DNA of 64,000 bases, taken from contig JALRME010000018.1 in assembly GCA_026120035.1 (NCBI GenBank), forward strand, positions 186,001-250,000, in the 5' to 3' direction. Position 1 is the first letter of the stretch; the number at the start of each line of letters is the position of its first letter. The stretch comes from Coleophoma eucalyptorum (Eukaryota > Ascomycota > Leotiomycetes > Helotiales > Dermateaceae). Below are positions 23,852 to 35,610 of the stretch, one piece after another. A program made the position numbers and the translations under genes. A model generated the notes under the pieces. The model ran no database searches. It was not told where the DNA came from and was given only the letters and a program-made list of their open reading frames with translations.

Positions 23852-24488
23852 TCATGGTTGCAGAAAGGAGGGTAGATGGATACATCCTTGATATGCATTT
23901 AGGACTTTGTGCTGTCGGCCCGATGAAGAAGAGCACGTCTCGTGATTCTGAATTGTATTGTATATTGCATGTATGATCTACGGAAACAATACCCTTTTGT
24001 GCCTCGCTACTTCCTGGTTCAAACAGTACAAATATGGAATAAAATTCGCGAATGCAAGATGGGAATGACGCCTTCAAGCACAGCAACTTCTTCCAATTAA
24101 GACAAGACAATACAGGCAAGAAGTAGTTTGATTTCCTTTCGAAGGCTATGATTTAGTAGATGGCGTCTGCTTTCTCACATACCTGCCTTGTATACAGGGT
24201 GAGCCCCATTGAACAACGCTGTGAGACGGGCCCCGTGAATCCATCCTAATTCGCATTGTACGATCAAAAGTCGTACTAGGACATCCTTCCTTGATGCACC
24301 TACAAAAGTAGACGCACCATTCACCCAAAAGATTTCGTCTATTATCCAATACAAGACGCCTTTCCCCGAGACTCCTGTCCTATCAGTCACCGCCACCACA
24401 TCCATACCAGCGAAAAGAAACTTGCTCTTCTGTCTTATATGACTTCGTTACAAGCGTGTGTTGAGGTACAAATGAGACATGTATAATA
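23852..24488. other. Convergent 3' spacer
   Basis: About 640 bp between the stop codons of the RNA-binding protein (+) and MTC6 (-); expected to hold both 3' UTRs. No gene seen. Confidence 0.5.
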
Positions 24489-26605
24489 TCAGGATGGCAC
24501 GCCTTCGTAGACAAATCCATTATGTGCTCTTTTGTTCCTTCGCCGATTAGTCTTCCTATTCCCTGCAACCTTGGCTGAAACGGTAAGAACAGTTACAATG
24601 AGTACGATTAGCGCCGCGATTGTTGGAACCTAGTGCGTAGGGTAAGCCCAGTATCAAGATACGCTTCGGTAGATCTGCATGGAATCAACTTACCAGAACC
24701 GTCTTTCTCTTTAGGTCGTTAGCACTGGTCGTTGATCCTGAGTAGGGGCATGTAGCATTCTCGCCTCCCATGGTCCAACAGCCTTTCACATCTAAACTGT
24801 TGAAATCAACCCAAACACCATTTCCATCAAAGTCGCGATTTGAAGCCCGCATTGCCTGGAAGAGATATGCATTTTCCAGAGCTGTTCTAGGGGCTGCGAA
24901 TTTATAGGCATGTGGGCAAGCCCGTGATGCAAAGGAGTAAGAAATGGGATAGGTAGTGAGCGTCCAATTATAAGGTTGTTCTAAGGCCCGACAAGAGGCG
25001 AACAATTTCTGAGAGCAGTCCTCAACCGCCCAGCGACCAAAGAGGTCGATTTTTGATATGGCACAGCGAAACAGTTCGTCGGTAGTGCTTGGGGAACTAT
25101 CCTTGGGCTCATCCGATGCCCAAGACCATATAGTGCTAGAAGAATTAGCAGTGTAGATAGACTGACATAAGAACGCAGTCGTACCTATAGGAATAGTGTT
25201 GATATGGCTTGTAGTCTTCGCGAGCAGTCGTGTTCAGTAGAGTGATATTTAAAATTGGTGATATCCCACAATCCGTGATATTTGAAGTTAGATTTAGTAA
25301 AGGCGTTAGTCCCGAGGCTGTTGTGAAACCAGTACTATTGCCATTTGACAATGTGGCCCAAGAAGCATTCACTTTGGATAAATCATCTGTTATGTTACTT
25401 AGGTAGCACCCGCTAGTGACTTTATCCGCCGAAATCCGTACCGAATCACTCTGTGAAGCTTGAATATATCCTTGAGGAAATATTGTGGCCTGATCGCCAG
25501 TGAAGTTGTATCTAGCCAATTGTGGATCATGAGTGCCATAACCAAGAAGCAATCTCTTGCTTTTAGAAAGTTCAATATAGCCCTCTGATGGCCAACCGTC
25601 ATCTGTTGTAAAGATATTGTTGATTGTTGGTGTGGTTGTGTAATAGCCGTCGATAGGTCTGTATCTTGCAGGTACTGTATACCAAGACCCATTAAGATTG
25701 GCCCTATCTGATCGCAGATTTTCTGGGGTGTACAGGTATGTTGAAAGATTGGAACTCCAAAGTGAGCTCAGTAAAGTTCCGCCCGTGGGCAGTTTTGTTA
25801 CTGACGGCGCTGGAGCCTCTGGAGATGTATCTGATGCGGCGGCGTGCAGATTCATTATCACATATATGAGATGGGCACCAAGATCTGTTTCTGTCTTCTT
25901 GATGTAATCCAGAATCAGACTAGTGAAGGTTGGCAGGTTGATCGTGACAGTACAGATATACGGGCTGATCTCAACCAGTGGGTTATTTTCAGAATCTGGC
26001 AGTACCGACGTCGTCGGAAGTGTCGTGCCAAGGGATGTGGCCGAGATGCCTGTGCCTGCATCTGTAGTACTTGCAGCTTGCCTAGCACCGAGACCAGCAG
26101 CAGAAGATACGACTGACTCGGTGACCGAACTTGAGCCACTGGAGGTTGAGGTAGATGATACCGAGTTTGGCGTATTGGACGACGTAGACAAGCTCCCAGA
26201 TGTGGAACTAGATACAGTGCTTGATGGGAAGCTTAGAGTTACAGTCGATGAAGGAGCTGCATTTGGTATGTAGGTTGGGATTGCCACAGGACAAAAGCTC
26301 CAAAGTTGGCGTCCTTCATCCCAATACAGGTCAATCTCAAACCTGCGAAATCCCTCAGCAAGTAGGTTTGAGAGACAATTTCCGGCATCATCATCCTCAT
26401 ATCTGTGAAAGGGGAAGCAGGCTGCAGAAAAGGAGACTCCTGGCTGGGTTACATAGTTGATTGGCACTGTAAGTCCCAGATCTCTTTGTGACTACTCCGA
26501 GTAAGCAGGTGGTCACGCGACACCAGGGGCGATATTTACTAGAAATACAGTAGTCAATGGAGGAACTGCTAGAGCTCCATCATCTGGAGCAAACGATTCA
26601 GTCAT
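24489..26605 (-). CDS. MTC6: Maintenance of telomere capping protein 6 (MTC6)
   Basis: Four exons on the minus strand: 26605-26540, 26491-25188, 25135-24694 and 24629-24489, 650 aa. The first exon codes 22 residues (MTESFAPDDG...TVFL) and splices at GTAAAT...GAGTAG to SQRDLGLTVPINYVTQPG, the conserved start of the family. Other signs: CLSNLLAEGFRRFEIDLYWD (an EIDLYWD motif as in family members), a Ser/Thr-rich linker, many N-x-S/T sites, Cys-rich lumenal C-terminal domain (LFASCRALEQPYNW ... CPYSG), and one membrane span VPTIAALIVLIVTVLTV near the end with a basic cytosolic tail. Yeast Mtc6 was named for a genetic link to cdc13 telomere capping; the topology says membrane glycoprotein, so a direct telomere role is doubtful. 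Confidence 0.9.
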
Positions 26606-27107
26606 TGAAGCCTATGCTCCGTGAGGTGAAGTTGAACTGCAGGCATCCGAATGCTCCCGGGTCATCAACAATCGAGGGCAGGCCAGATTCATATCAGAGC
26701 CATTGGCGGCGATAGAGTGCTGCAGAGAACAGGTTTTCGAAGAGTTATGCACCACAAAGACGTCAAGACAGCATGGCGAACAGGAAGTATCTTCAAGAGA
26801 GGTCTACATTTTCCGCTATGATGAAGTCAACAAAGTCCTGGAGGCGAGCGCGAACTAATCAAGCAGAACTGAGCCACATGTTCACCAGCCACCGCGGCGT
26901 CGTTGCAGCCACACACAGCCCACGTTCAATGGCTCGAGGGGCGCCTGGTGGCCTCGCCGGACTCGGTACCTTATTATTTCCAAAGTGAACAGCTCTCAAG
27001 ATCGTCAGCCTTCCTTCGTTTCTGCCACTCGCGACCAGAACGTCGACTTTGCACATCCCAACCACAACTATTTCACCCTCGACAATCCTACTTTGAAATA
27101 GCCCAGC
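26606..27107. promoter_or_regulatory. Divergent promoter between MTC6 and SEC62
   Basis: About 500 bp separates the two start codons, so both genes must be driven from this interval. No clear TATA box; the SEC62 leader (27040-27107) is C/A-rich. Both products are ER/secretory membrane proteins, which makes co-regulation plausible (inference). Confidence 0.5.
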
Positions 27108-28343
27108 ATGTCCGCACCACAGGGTCCACCACAGGGTCCACCACAGGGTCCACCACCCATGCAGCTGCGACCTGGCCAGCAGCCAACGCCAGAGCAGATT
27201 GCAGCCATGCAAAGACAACTTGCCCTCGAGGCTCAGAAACACGGCATGTCTGTCCCAGAGTACGTAGCAAAACTCAAGGAACAGGCATTAGCACAGCAAC
27301 AGGCCCAAATGGCTGCGCAACAGCAAGCAGCGGCTCAACAACAACAGCAGCAGCAGCAGCCTATTAATCCAGGACCTCCAAACCCAGCTGGCATTGCCGT
27401 CGCAAACTTTCTCAGAAGTCAGGATCTCAAGATGCGGACTTGTATTCTTAATGGTCAACGAAAGGATATGTTTAAGGGTACATCTCGGTCTTTGGAGCAT
27501 ATTTTTAAGACATGCAATCACTAACCATTGCTATAGTCAAGCGTGCATTGCGAGCACTAACATCAGAAGCGTACACCAAGGCGCGCAGCAAGAATCCACT
27601 CCTACCACAAATCACGGACCGCGCTTCATTGGAAAATACCTTCAAGCTCCTCCCACTATCTCTCTTGGCCCTCCGTGTCTCCAAGGTCGATCCTCACGAG
27701 GGACACGACCACGCTCCAGGAGCACACAAGACCAAGCGAGTAAAAGGTCTTTGGACGGTCCGCATCGAGCAGCAGCAAGAATGTCGCGAAGAGCTACACT
27801 TCGTCTGGCTTTACGAGGGTAGCCAAATCAAGATGAAACTTTACGCTGTCGGAGCATTGGCGATCGTATTCGCAATTGTCATGTTCCCGCTCTGGCCGAT
27901 GAAGATGCGACTAGGTGTTTGGTATTTGAGTATGGGTATGCTAGGATTGATTGGATTATTCTTTGCCATGGCCATTTTCCGACTGATCCTCTTCTGCGTC
28001 ACTATGTTTGTTGTTCCTCCTGGACTCTGGCTGTATCCGAACCTGTTCGAAGATGTTGGCTTCTTTGACAGTTTCCGACCTCTCTGGGGATGGCAAGAGG
28101 TATGACATGTTGCCCTTCATTATTTTAGGATCCAGAAATTGATTTGACCAACAGGAGAAGAAGAAAGGCAAGAAGAAGTCAAAATCCGCATCTGGTTCTG
28201 CCAACGCTGGTGCCGCTATGGCCGCAACCACGGGCCAACCACCTCCTGCGAGCGCCTCTGTAACCTCCGCAGAACCAATGGCAGCTATGACACCTGTGAA
28301 CCGGAATCTGACGCCGAGAGTGGAAGAAGTTGAAGACGAGTAA
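27108..28343 (+). CDS. SEC62: Translocation protein SEC62
   Basis: Subunit of the ER Sec62/63 complex for post-translational import through Sec61. Exons 27108-27477, 27537-28099 and 28155-28343 give 373 aa. The N-terminus has three QGPP repeats (12-bp units from 27118) and a polyglutamine run (~27337-27360). The Sec62 core follows: NFLRSQDLKMRTCILNGQRKD, then after the 59-nt intron MFKVKRALRALTS. Two membrane spans (YAVGALAIVFAIVMFPLWPM and LSMGMLGLIGLFFAMAIFRL) precede PPGLWLYPNLFEDVGFFDSF. The third exon codes a Lys-rich then Ala/Ser tail ending VEEVEDE. Length and topology are normal for the family. Confidence 0.95.
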
Positions 28344-29540
28344 AGAGGCGCGCTGGAAGCTTTAGTACTTCGTGGGCCGGCCGGAAGATCGAGTAGAATG
28401 GACCAAGTATATGAGCTGGCCTTATTATCTAGTCGCCTTGCTTTCTCCAAGTGCAGAAGGAATGAATGGGTGAGCTGGAGGGTAGCATGTAGAGGGCAGA
28501 TAGCGTGTATCTATTGCTATCATGGGTATTTGTAAAAGTAGTACTTGTGTAAGGCGTTAGGAGTTTATTCTCCCATCCGTTCCGTGGCTCAGAACAGACA
28601 TATTAAACTATACTTCATATTTAAGATATTTCCAAGGGATCTCACTCTACAGCTCAGTCCTTGGTGGCAGAAACAAGAGCACCATTACGAATTATATCCC
28701 TTTTAGGATAGCGTCAGCTTACCTAGTGGGTTCTGCTGCCACTATTCGGTACCTCAAATCGGTTATAGGAGTGTGCTGTTGTAGCTGGTGATACATAGTG
28801 GCAGTCCTCCTGGAGTAAAGTGCGAAACTGCGTGCCAGCATCGTTTAGTCAAGACAACACACCCCAACTTGATTAAGTGGTATATGGTAAGGAAGGCGTT
28901 TCAAACACTCCAGGGCCTCTCTCTCGGTCTGTGAAAGAAATTAAAAAGCAGGGTGTAAATCTATGCACAAACTGTGAGCTCTATACAGCTGTACTGTTGT
29001 ACTAAGTGCCTTACACACTTGCAAAGGTTGCGTCGATACAATGATGAGGGTAATTAGGTGTCATAAAATCTTATAAGCTGCTAAATAATACTACAAGGTG
29101 AATCCGAGACATCATTATAAAATACATAAACAATCATGTGTGCATAGCACAATTGACCCAAAAGAATGGCACCCTTTCCCCTCTTCGCCTGCTTTTTTTT
29201 AAAAGCGAAAATCCAGATTAAATCAAGCCGTATATCCCTGTTTCAACTCCTAGTATCTTGTCTTTGCTTTCTCTGCCTCTCTTTTGTTCTTCCCCATTAT
29301 TATTTGCATTTTCAGAAGATAAGATTCCTGCCATAAGTCATAATCAGAGCGTAATTCTTGCTCAGTATTGCCGACAACTCCGAGCTAAACGGCAAACAAA
29401 GATAAAAAATTTCAAGATGCCACTAATTCACAAAATTAACCGTGATACATTACAAAAGAAAAGTGAAATGAACAGTTGAAGGCTGCAAGATTGTTGAGAG
29501 CCGGGACTCAGTGTAGTGGTTCCGAAGAACGTGAGCTTTT
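28344..29540. other. Convergent 3' spacer, AT-rich
   Basis: About 1.2 kb between the stops of SEC62 (+) and the PH protein (-). AT-rich, especially 29040-29480. No supported gene or structured RNA noticed. Confidence 0.45.
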
Positions 29541-32177
29541 TTATGCCTTTATTGAATGTCTCATACTAGTCCGAGGAGTCCCAACCTCTCCTGGAGATGG
29601 AATAGGAGGTAGAGCACAGCTTGGCGGTGGTGCAGGAGGCGGACCATCAGTCAGTGCTGGCAGACTGCGCCGGTTATTCAGAGCTTGGGGGTTTGATTGT
29701 AAACGCAAGCGATGAATAGGATTGTGTGGGAGGATAACCGTAGATGTTGTCTCGGGCCTGGATATTTCCTCTGATGCCATGCCAAGAGAGGCATGTCTAG
29801 GTTGAGACGGACATTCCAGCTCAGAGCGTGAAAATGCAAGGCTCGCGGGGCGACGCAAATAACGACTTTCTTTCGTTTTAGTTGCATCGGCAGTTGCAGA
29901 TACAAGGTCAGACTCTCTTTCCATATCGTTGGACGTTAAGGCTGAGTTTTGTTGAAGTGACAGATAGTCTGCACTAGGAGTGTATGACAATCGTGGCTGA
30001 GATGTAGTAAGTACTGTAGAAGGCAGATATATAGCACTCTTCCGATCTGTCGTTGCTCCTTGATCATCATGCAAGGCTTGCATACTAGACAAGCGCCGAG
30101 GGAATTGGAAATCGGTGTTTGGGTTTCCTGAAGGATTCTTGGACAGATGTTTAGAGATTCGGCGTCCAGTATTGGCACTAGGTGGCCCCTGGATTGATGC
30201 AAGTTCTAGCGGATTGCTTACAATTGACGTCCGTTTTTGCCTGGAATTGCCTAAAGTTGATTGATTGGAAGTGGCACAATATGACGCTCGGTCAACCTTA
30301 CTAGGAGAACCCGCGTCCTTCACTGGAGATAGGGGTCGCGTCGAATTGTTATGAGCAGACGGCGGAGGTTTTCTAGGTCCCTTCGTCATGGGTGACTCCT
30401 TCGAACGAAGCGGTAAAGCGGCCGAAATATTTGGAGCAGAGCTGTTATCTTTGGCACTGGTTTTTGAATTGCCGAACATTGCCGAGTTCCTGGCAAAAGA
30501 ATATCGTCGACTAGAGGAATTTGGTAGACTGAAGTTAGGTGTTGGAGGATATTGATGAGTCTTCAGTGACGGTGTGTCGTATGTTGAATGAGGACGGTAT
30601 TTCACCGATGAATCAAGAACGGGGTTCTGCATGACCTGCATTGACCTTCGTCGCTCGTTAATGGCTAGAGCGTTCGGTCTCGGTCGTACATCATCCTGCG
30701 AGGAAAAATTTCTAGGATGATCGTCTATGGTAGAGAAGCTGTCTCGCGTAGGTGAATTCGCTGGAGATGTTGATCGAGATGTTGGATACGTTCGTTGACT
30801 CGAAGACATATAGGATAGTCGATTTGAACTGTCCCTGAGGGAATCTAGGTGGTGGCCTTCGTGTGAACTTATGGTAGTCATAGAATGATGACCGGTCGAT
30901 GGTCGGTTGAATGGACAATAAGGCTCATTCATGACGGCATCCACAAGCTTCTCAGGATTCAGGTGCTCATTAGTCCAAGACGGTGCAGAGACTGAGCTGT
31001 GTGACGAAGATGTTGTTGAGATAGGCTCTGGCTCCCGTCGAACGAGGTATCTATGACTGGGCTGGCTTTTTAGGTCCGGTACAGTCTTCTCAACTTTCGG
31101 TGTTCCTATTTCCGTCACGGCTTTCTTCCCACCGAGAGCCTCTATTTCACGTCTCATAACCGCAATCCAAGAGTCCAGGTCCTCGGCACTATCGAGAATT
31201 AGAAGAAGGCTGGTCGCATTTCGCCGGTAATCTGCACCTCTGAAGGCGAGTCTTGAAAGGAGAGATCGAGAATCAGATGTAGGAGTACCATCAACATCCA
31301 TAGACTGGGATATTTGCAAAACCCAATGTTTTCCAGGTATGACATCGCTTGCAAAAGCGACGGAATCTTTGCCCAGCTGCACCATCTTTTCAGGTAATCT
31401 GTCAAATTGGCCACTGCCAGCATATTGAAGAAGATATCCTGAAGTGACAAGAATGAATATTTTCTGTGTCCAGTATGCTTTGGATATCGAGCCAGGCAAT
31501 TGGCTCCTATGCTTGACCTTTCCTCTTTCAGACTTCTTAGATGGGCCGTGGGTGGGTTCATCAACGACGCTACCCCTCCTACTCTGATTGTTCATACGAA
31601 TAATAGCATCAGCTGATAAGGTGGTCGCTGACAGTGTAGCATGCTTAACAGATTGCGGATAAGCTTGGAACAAGGGAGGAGGTACCCAGGTCGTCGGCGT
31701 GCGGGTGTCAGTCTTGTTGGGGTGTTTAGCTTTTGGGATTGCCTTCGCAATCGGGATGTTCTGCTTGACTGCTTTCGACCCCATGTTGAGAATGGAAGGT
31801 TTCGTTACCGGCTGTAATGGAGATACTCTTGTCTTTGTAGTAATAGGTGATGGAGCTGGCCTCGGATTCTGGAATCTTGAAAACTCAGGAGACACCTGGG
31901 GCTCTGGTATAGATTTTTCGAGGATTGGCGAGACAACATCGACGGTTAGCCTAGAAGTTTTTGTTCGATTGAACATGCCTTGGAGGCCGAATTTGGATGA
32001 TCTCTTCTGCAGGTCCTTGCTCAAGGGTATCCGACGGTCCCCTTCCACATCTCCATATATGCCGATCGTAGGTGGGCGAGACCGTCGATTTATAGTATGA
32101 GCAGAGTGCAGACCCACAAGCGTCTCTTCCCCAATATCTGCATCGCGAACCGTCTCCGAACTCCTCTTATACATCAT
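29541..32177 (-). CDS. PH-domain protein, large and mostly disordered
   Basis: Single exon of 878 aa; two consecutive ATGs at 32172-32177. A PH domain is visible at about 230-350: SKAYWTQKIFILVTSGYLLQY, a core strand HWVLQISQSM and a C-terminal helix AEDLDSWIAVMRREIEALGG with the invariant Trp. Flanks are disordered, rich in Ser/Pro/Arg. The N-terminus carries GIYGDVEGDRRIPLSKDLQKRS and KFGLQGMFNR; the C-terminus is Pro-rich (DGPPPAPPPSCALPPIPSPG), a possible SH3 ligand. It is a filamentous-fungus PH protein likely acting at a phosphoinositide-bearing membrane or cortex; partners unknown. Confidence 0.85.
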   Translation of the reverse strand: MMYKRSSETVRDADIGEETLVGLHSAHTINRRSRPPTIGIYGDVEGDRRIPLSKDLQKRSSKFGLQGMFNRTKTSRLTVDVVSPILEKSIPEPQVSPEFSRFQNPRPAPSPITTKTRVSPLQPVTKPSILNMGSKAVKQNIPIAKAIPKAKHPNKTDTRTPTTWVPPPLFQAYPQSVKHATLSATTLSADAIIRMNNQSRRGSVVDEPTHGPSKKSERGKVKHRSQLPGSISKAYWTQKIFILVTSGYLLQYAGSGQFDRLPEKMVQLGKDSVAFASDVIPGKHWVLQISQSMDVDGTPTSDSRSLLSRLAFRGADYRRNATSLLLILDSAEDLDSWIAVMRREIEALGGKKAVTEIGTPKVEKTVPDLKSQPSHRYLVRREPEPISTTSSSHSSVSAPSWTNEHLNPEKLVDAVMNEPYCPFNRPSTGHHSMTTISSHEGHHLDSLRDSSNRLSYMSSSQRTYPTSRSTSPANSPTRDSFSTIDDHPRNFSSQDDVRPRPNALAINERRRSMQVMQNPVLDSSVKYRPHSTYDTPSLKTHQYPPTPNFSLPNSSSRRYSFARNSAMFGNSKTSAKDNSSAPNISAALPLRSKESPMTKGPRKPPPSAHNNSTRPLSPVKDAGSPSKVDRASYCATSNQSTLGNSRQKRTSIVSNPLELASIQGPPSANTGRRISKHLSKNPSGNPNTDFQFPRRLSSMQALHDDQGATTDRKSAIYLPSTVLTTSQPRLSYTPSADYLSLQQNSALTSNDMERESDLVSATADATKTKESRYLRRPASLAFSRSELECPSQPRHASLGMASEEISRPETTSTVILPHNPIHRLRLQSNPQALNNRRSLPALTDGPPPAPPPSCALPPIPSPGEVGTPRTSMRHSIKA

Positions 32178-32436
32178 CGAAGCAATGGCGGCACCATGCG
32201 CGTCGAAGGTCGGATGGCAAGTTCGTTGACAAGGTTCTTCAAACGTTTCTCTTACACCAACCCCACACCTACCTGCGTTAGCCGCCTATTTGACGCCGTT
32301 GGTTTGCTCTTCTACTCTCTGACAATTATATCACTTTGATACGGCGCCAGCGTTGAGAGGGAGCGCGTTTTGCATGCGGTTTATGTGCGCCGCCGTTATG
32401 AATGGCTCCTACGAGGGGTCTGAATTCCAGTGACGT
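32178..32436. promoter_or_regulatory. Upstream region of the PH-protein gene
   Basis: About 260 bp between the PH-protein start codon and the doubtful minus-strand ORF. It should carry at least part of the PH-gene promoter and leader, which may extend further if that ORF is not real. Confidence 0.35.
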
Positions 32437-32931
32437 CTAGAAAACCGAGTCGCTGGTGCGTATGAAATCCAATTGAATGCTACCCGACTTACGGCACAAC
32501 GAATGTATTTTCACTTTCAGAAGCTGTGTCGATGATATAGTGAGTGGCGCACAGTATGAGAATGTACGAGGAGGCGCGTGAGGGTAGATGGGCGTTTGCG
32601 AACCGAGGGGCGTAATATTGAGACTGAACTGACAAGGAGCTGATGTATTTCGTAAGGTGATGCAGCTCAGAGAATGTTGAAATGCTGTGACAATAAGGAA
32701 AGAGCGAGAGGTCGCAGAATCGACCAAGGTGAGATACTGTAGAGATAAAGAGCGTAGTTGTAGCAGGTAAGAACCATAAAGCAGTAAGAAGAAAACAAAA
32801 TCGAAGCGCTTGAGAGTATTACGGTACGGTACCTTCGTACCCATGTTCTTCGTCGGCCACATCCACACCAGCGCCAGCGCCATCAACAGCACCACCAGCG
32901 CCGTCGTCTCGATATGGCCCACGACGCGCAT
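32437..32931 (-). CDS. Doubtful small membrane ORF
   Basis: Frame open to 33111 but the first ATG is at 32929-32931, giving 164 aa unspliced. The first ~34 residues hold one plausible span (ETTALVVLLMALALVWMW followed by PTKNMGTK); the rest (Ser/Leu-rich) does not look like a conserved protein. A donor-like GTACCG after the Lys codon of NMGTK suggests that only the first part may be coding, with a downstream exon I could not identify. It sits just upstream of, and on the same strand as, the PH-protein gene, so it may instead be that gene's leader. Unrecognised; low confidence. Confidence 0.25.
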   Translation of the reverse strand: MRVVGHIETTALVVLLMALALVWMWPTKNMGTKVPYRNTLKRFDFVFFLLLYGSYLLQLRSLSLQYLTLVDSATSRSFLIVTAFQHSLSCITLRNTSAPCQFSLNITPLGSQTPIYPHAPPRTFSYCAPLTISSTQLLKVKIHSLCRKSGSIQLDFIRTSDSVF

Positions 32932-33111
32932 GGCAGCCCCAGCATCTTCGGATGCTTTAGCGCACCCACTTCCCTGTCCAACGTATTTAGACCCAGAAAT
33001 CTGAGCCTTATAGAGCCCTGATTTGATGAACGGCTGGGGGGATGGGATGCCCAGAAAGCTGCAGCTGAGTCGGGAAGGAGCTTTAAACGAGCCTAGAGTC
33101 CTAGTCCGCAC

Positions 33112-35610
33112 CCCCGGTCAGCCTGGAGCTACTTAGGGGAACCTTGTTACTAGCACGTACCACCAAGCGAGCCAGCCATTGAAGCCTCCATGAGAATAAG
33201 ACTGACGGACTTGAGGTTTGTTGTGTGCTGTAAAGTAAGCTGGAAGTAGAGATAGTTAACTACCTTCCTTCTCGTATTGCATGAGGTACCGTGTGTGTCT
33301 GCCGCTTGTTCTTGCTTGTACAGCAGCATTACACTTTGTGTGAATCATAGGCCCCGCTCCCACGGAGATCGATGATGTTCGTTTTGTTGCTCGTTGTTCG
33401 GTGTGGCGGTTTGCTTCATCCTATCAGCCTGGCCCTACTAGCCCTTCCCTTTGCTCCTTGAATATTTCCTCTCGACAGGGTTCTAGCACTGTCGCAATAA
33501 AGCATTTGTAAAGCTTCAGATCATCACCGTCCTCGCCGTTTCTCATGACAAATTGATGCTCTTCAATAAGCAAATTGCTTTTTTTTTGGTTCTTTGCTTA
33601 CGAGAACTCCAGGGTTTCCACTTCCTACTTAGTGTCATATCATATTCTCTCATCTGTTTTGTTCTGCTCGTACTTCCGCCAGAGCCATGTCCATGATCGG
33701 GACCAGGACCGGGGGTCAGTTCACCACTACTGTAAGGTACCAACAGCCTAAAAGCGTCATTACGGGGGCCAAGAAGCCGAGTCCTGCCAGGTCCTTGGGC
33801 AGCACTTCAGCGAAGACTGCTGATCTCAACCCTGCTGTGAAGGCCCAAACGTCTAGGCTACTTCCCTGAGCGTTTCAACGGCCATCCCAGTGTCTTCTGC
33901 TGTTTTATGAACAGCTGGATTGTGGAGATATATTTGGTATGCGAATCTCTGTTGCCCCGACAAATAGAATATTGAAGGATTTTGGAAACCTAAAAACTGA
34001 TTCTCGGTACCGCTGGTTCAGGCATCACACCAGCGATCATTTCTCTGCATATGGGAAAACTCTTTGCATCAGAATCCGTGGAGGGTATCTTGAACTCGGG
34101 TCCGATGATACTGTACGAAGTAATTACCGCTGGGTCAGGCGCCACGGCGCCAGGAAATGAGTCCGTGCTTAGTTCGGGGTTTATCGCGAGTGCGCAGCGG
34201 ACGAAGTAACCCTGGCTAATGTAGACTACGAGATCTCGAGATCAGATGCAGTTTACGGACGGACATAGACTCGACTCTAGATCGCTGCGTGGTAAAGCAG
34301 TGGAATTCAGACGGCTTGCTTGATTAGTTGGAGCTGATGTGTCCTCTCTAGTGTGTGCGCGGAACGGGCCAGGAGAATGGAATTTTGAGCCTGATCACTG
34401 CAGGCCTGCAGACCATTATCGCCGCCAGGCATATGGGATCAGTCTATCGACAAGAGGATAACCATTGCAAGTCCAGGATGCTGCGCACAAATTCGACATA
34501 TTAATGTCGAAAGATACCAAACAGAGCGGGCTGAGATTGCATTCTGCTGCAGGGAGCTCTTCGCGTGACTGGATTGCGTGTTTTGAGTTGATATCTCCTT
34601 GGATTCTGCAGTAGTGGGGGTCCAGGAAAATGAGATGCACCATCGAGGTCGTGATTACATTCTGCTTTGGTTTGGTTTGTTTCTTCATCTTGTCCCGCTC
34701 TCACGAAGGTCTCTTGGGTGCTCTTTTCTTTGTCGGGGAGGGGATAACCTCGGGCATTGTATCCCCCTCTCACATCCCTCGTTCGCACCACCCACTACTT
34801 GCTTATCCCAAACATAAAAAGCCTCTGGTCACAAGAACCTGCGTGATTTCGATCGGCTTCCAGGAACATATATCACTGATCACCGTACTTGCATGATCCT
34901 CCAAGGTTGTGTAGGAGTGGCCAACTGCTGTAAGTTGACACCTATTGCTGAGCTTTCAGATAAATTGCCCCGGTGTATATGGACGTTTGAGGAGTGAGGG
35001 GCAGGATCTTTGCAAATGGATCTCATGACCTAGATACCCGACCTCCACTGGCTTCAGGTTACACCAATCTGATGCCCAAGGTGAGGCGTTGTGACCACCA
35101 AGAATGAGGAGTTCAAGAATCAAACCCATAGCCACACCGAAGGATTAAGCCTGATCCTGGGGTGCAGGTGGCGGTGGATGGGGTGACAGGTGATGGTATG
35201 GAGATGGAGATAAGACGATTTTTATGGGGAGACATGCTCGAGGACAGACTGCTTCCAGTCTCTTGACCTTTGCGAAAAGAATGATGTCGATTGATTCTCG
35301 GAAGCGAATGATGCGGGGCCTCCCGTTGTTAAGCAAGTATCGTCACAAGGATTCGAAGCACCCCTCCAAACCACGATTTTCGGGAGCTTCAGCCCAACCT
35401 AACCTCACCTTCCCTATATTCATTCAACCTACATTCTTCCTATCATCCACTGCACAACGGCTATCACTCCACTTTCGTTGGCTTTGATCACGCGCTGCTT
35501 TGAGTCATCCTGGCCTGACCCTATGCCAACCTCCTGCCAGCTCACCTTAGAGAGCTGGTCCTGACGCCATTGACACAGTGCGCATATATTGCACGAAACC
35601 CACCCACACT
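33112..35610. other. 2.5-kb gene-poor spacer
   Basis: No supported gene. A 60-codon frame at 33687-33869 (MSMIGTRTGG...) has a fair start context and a GTAAGG donor-like site, but no recognised domain. A TTTTTTTT run lies at 33580-33587. The right end is C-rich leader-like sequence before the next gene. Confidence 0.35.

Noticed and set aside
33687..33869. 60-codon frame starting MSMIGTRTGG
   Set aside because: Reasonable start context but no domain and an ambiguous donor inside; not enough to call a gene.
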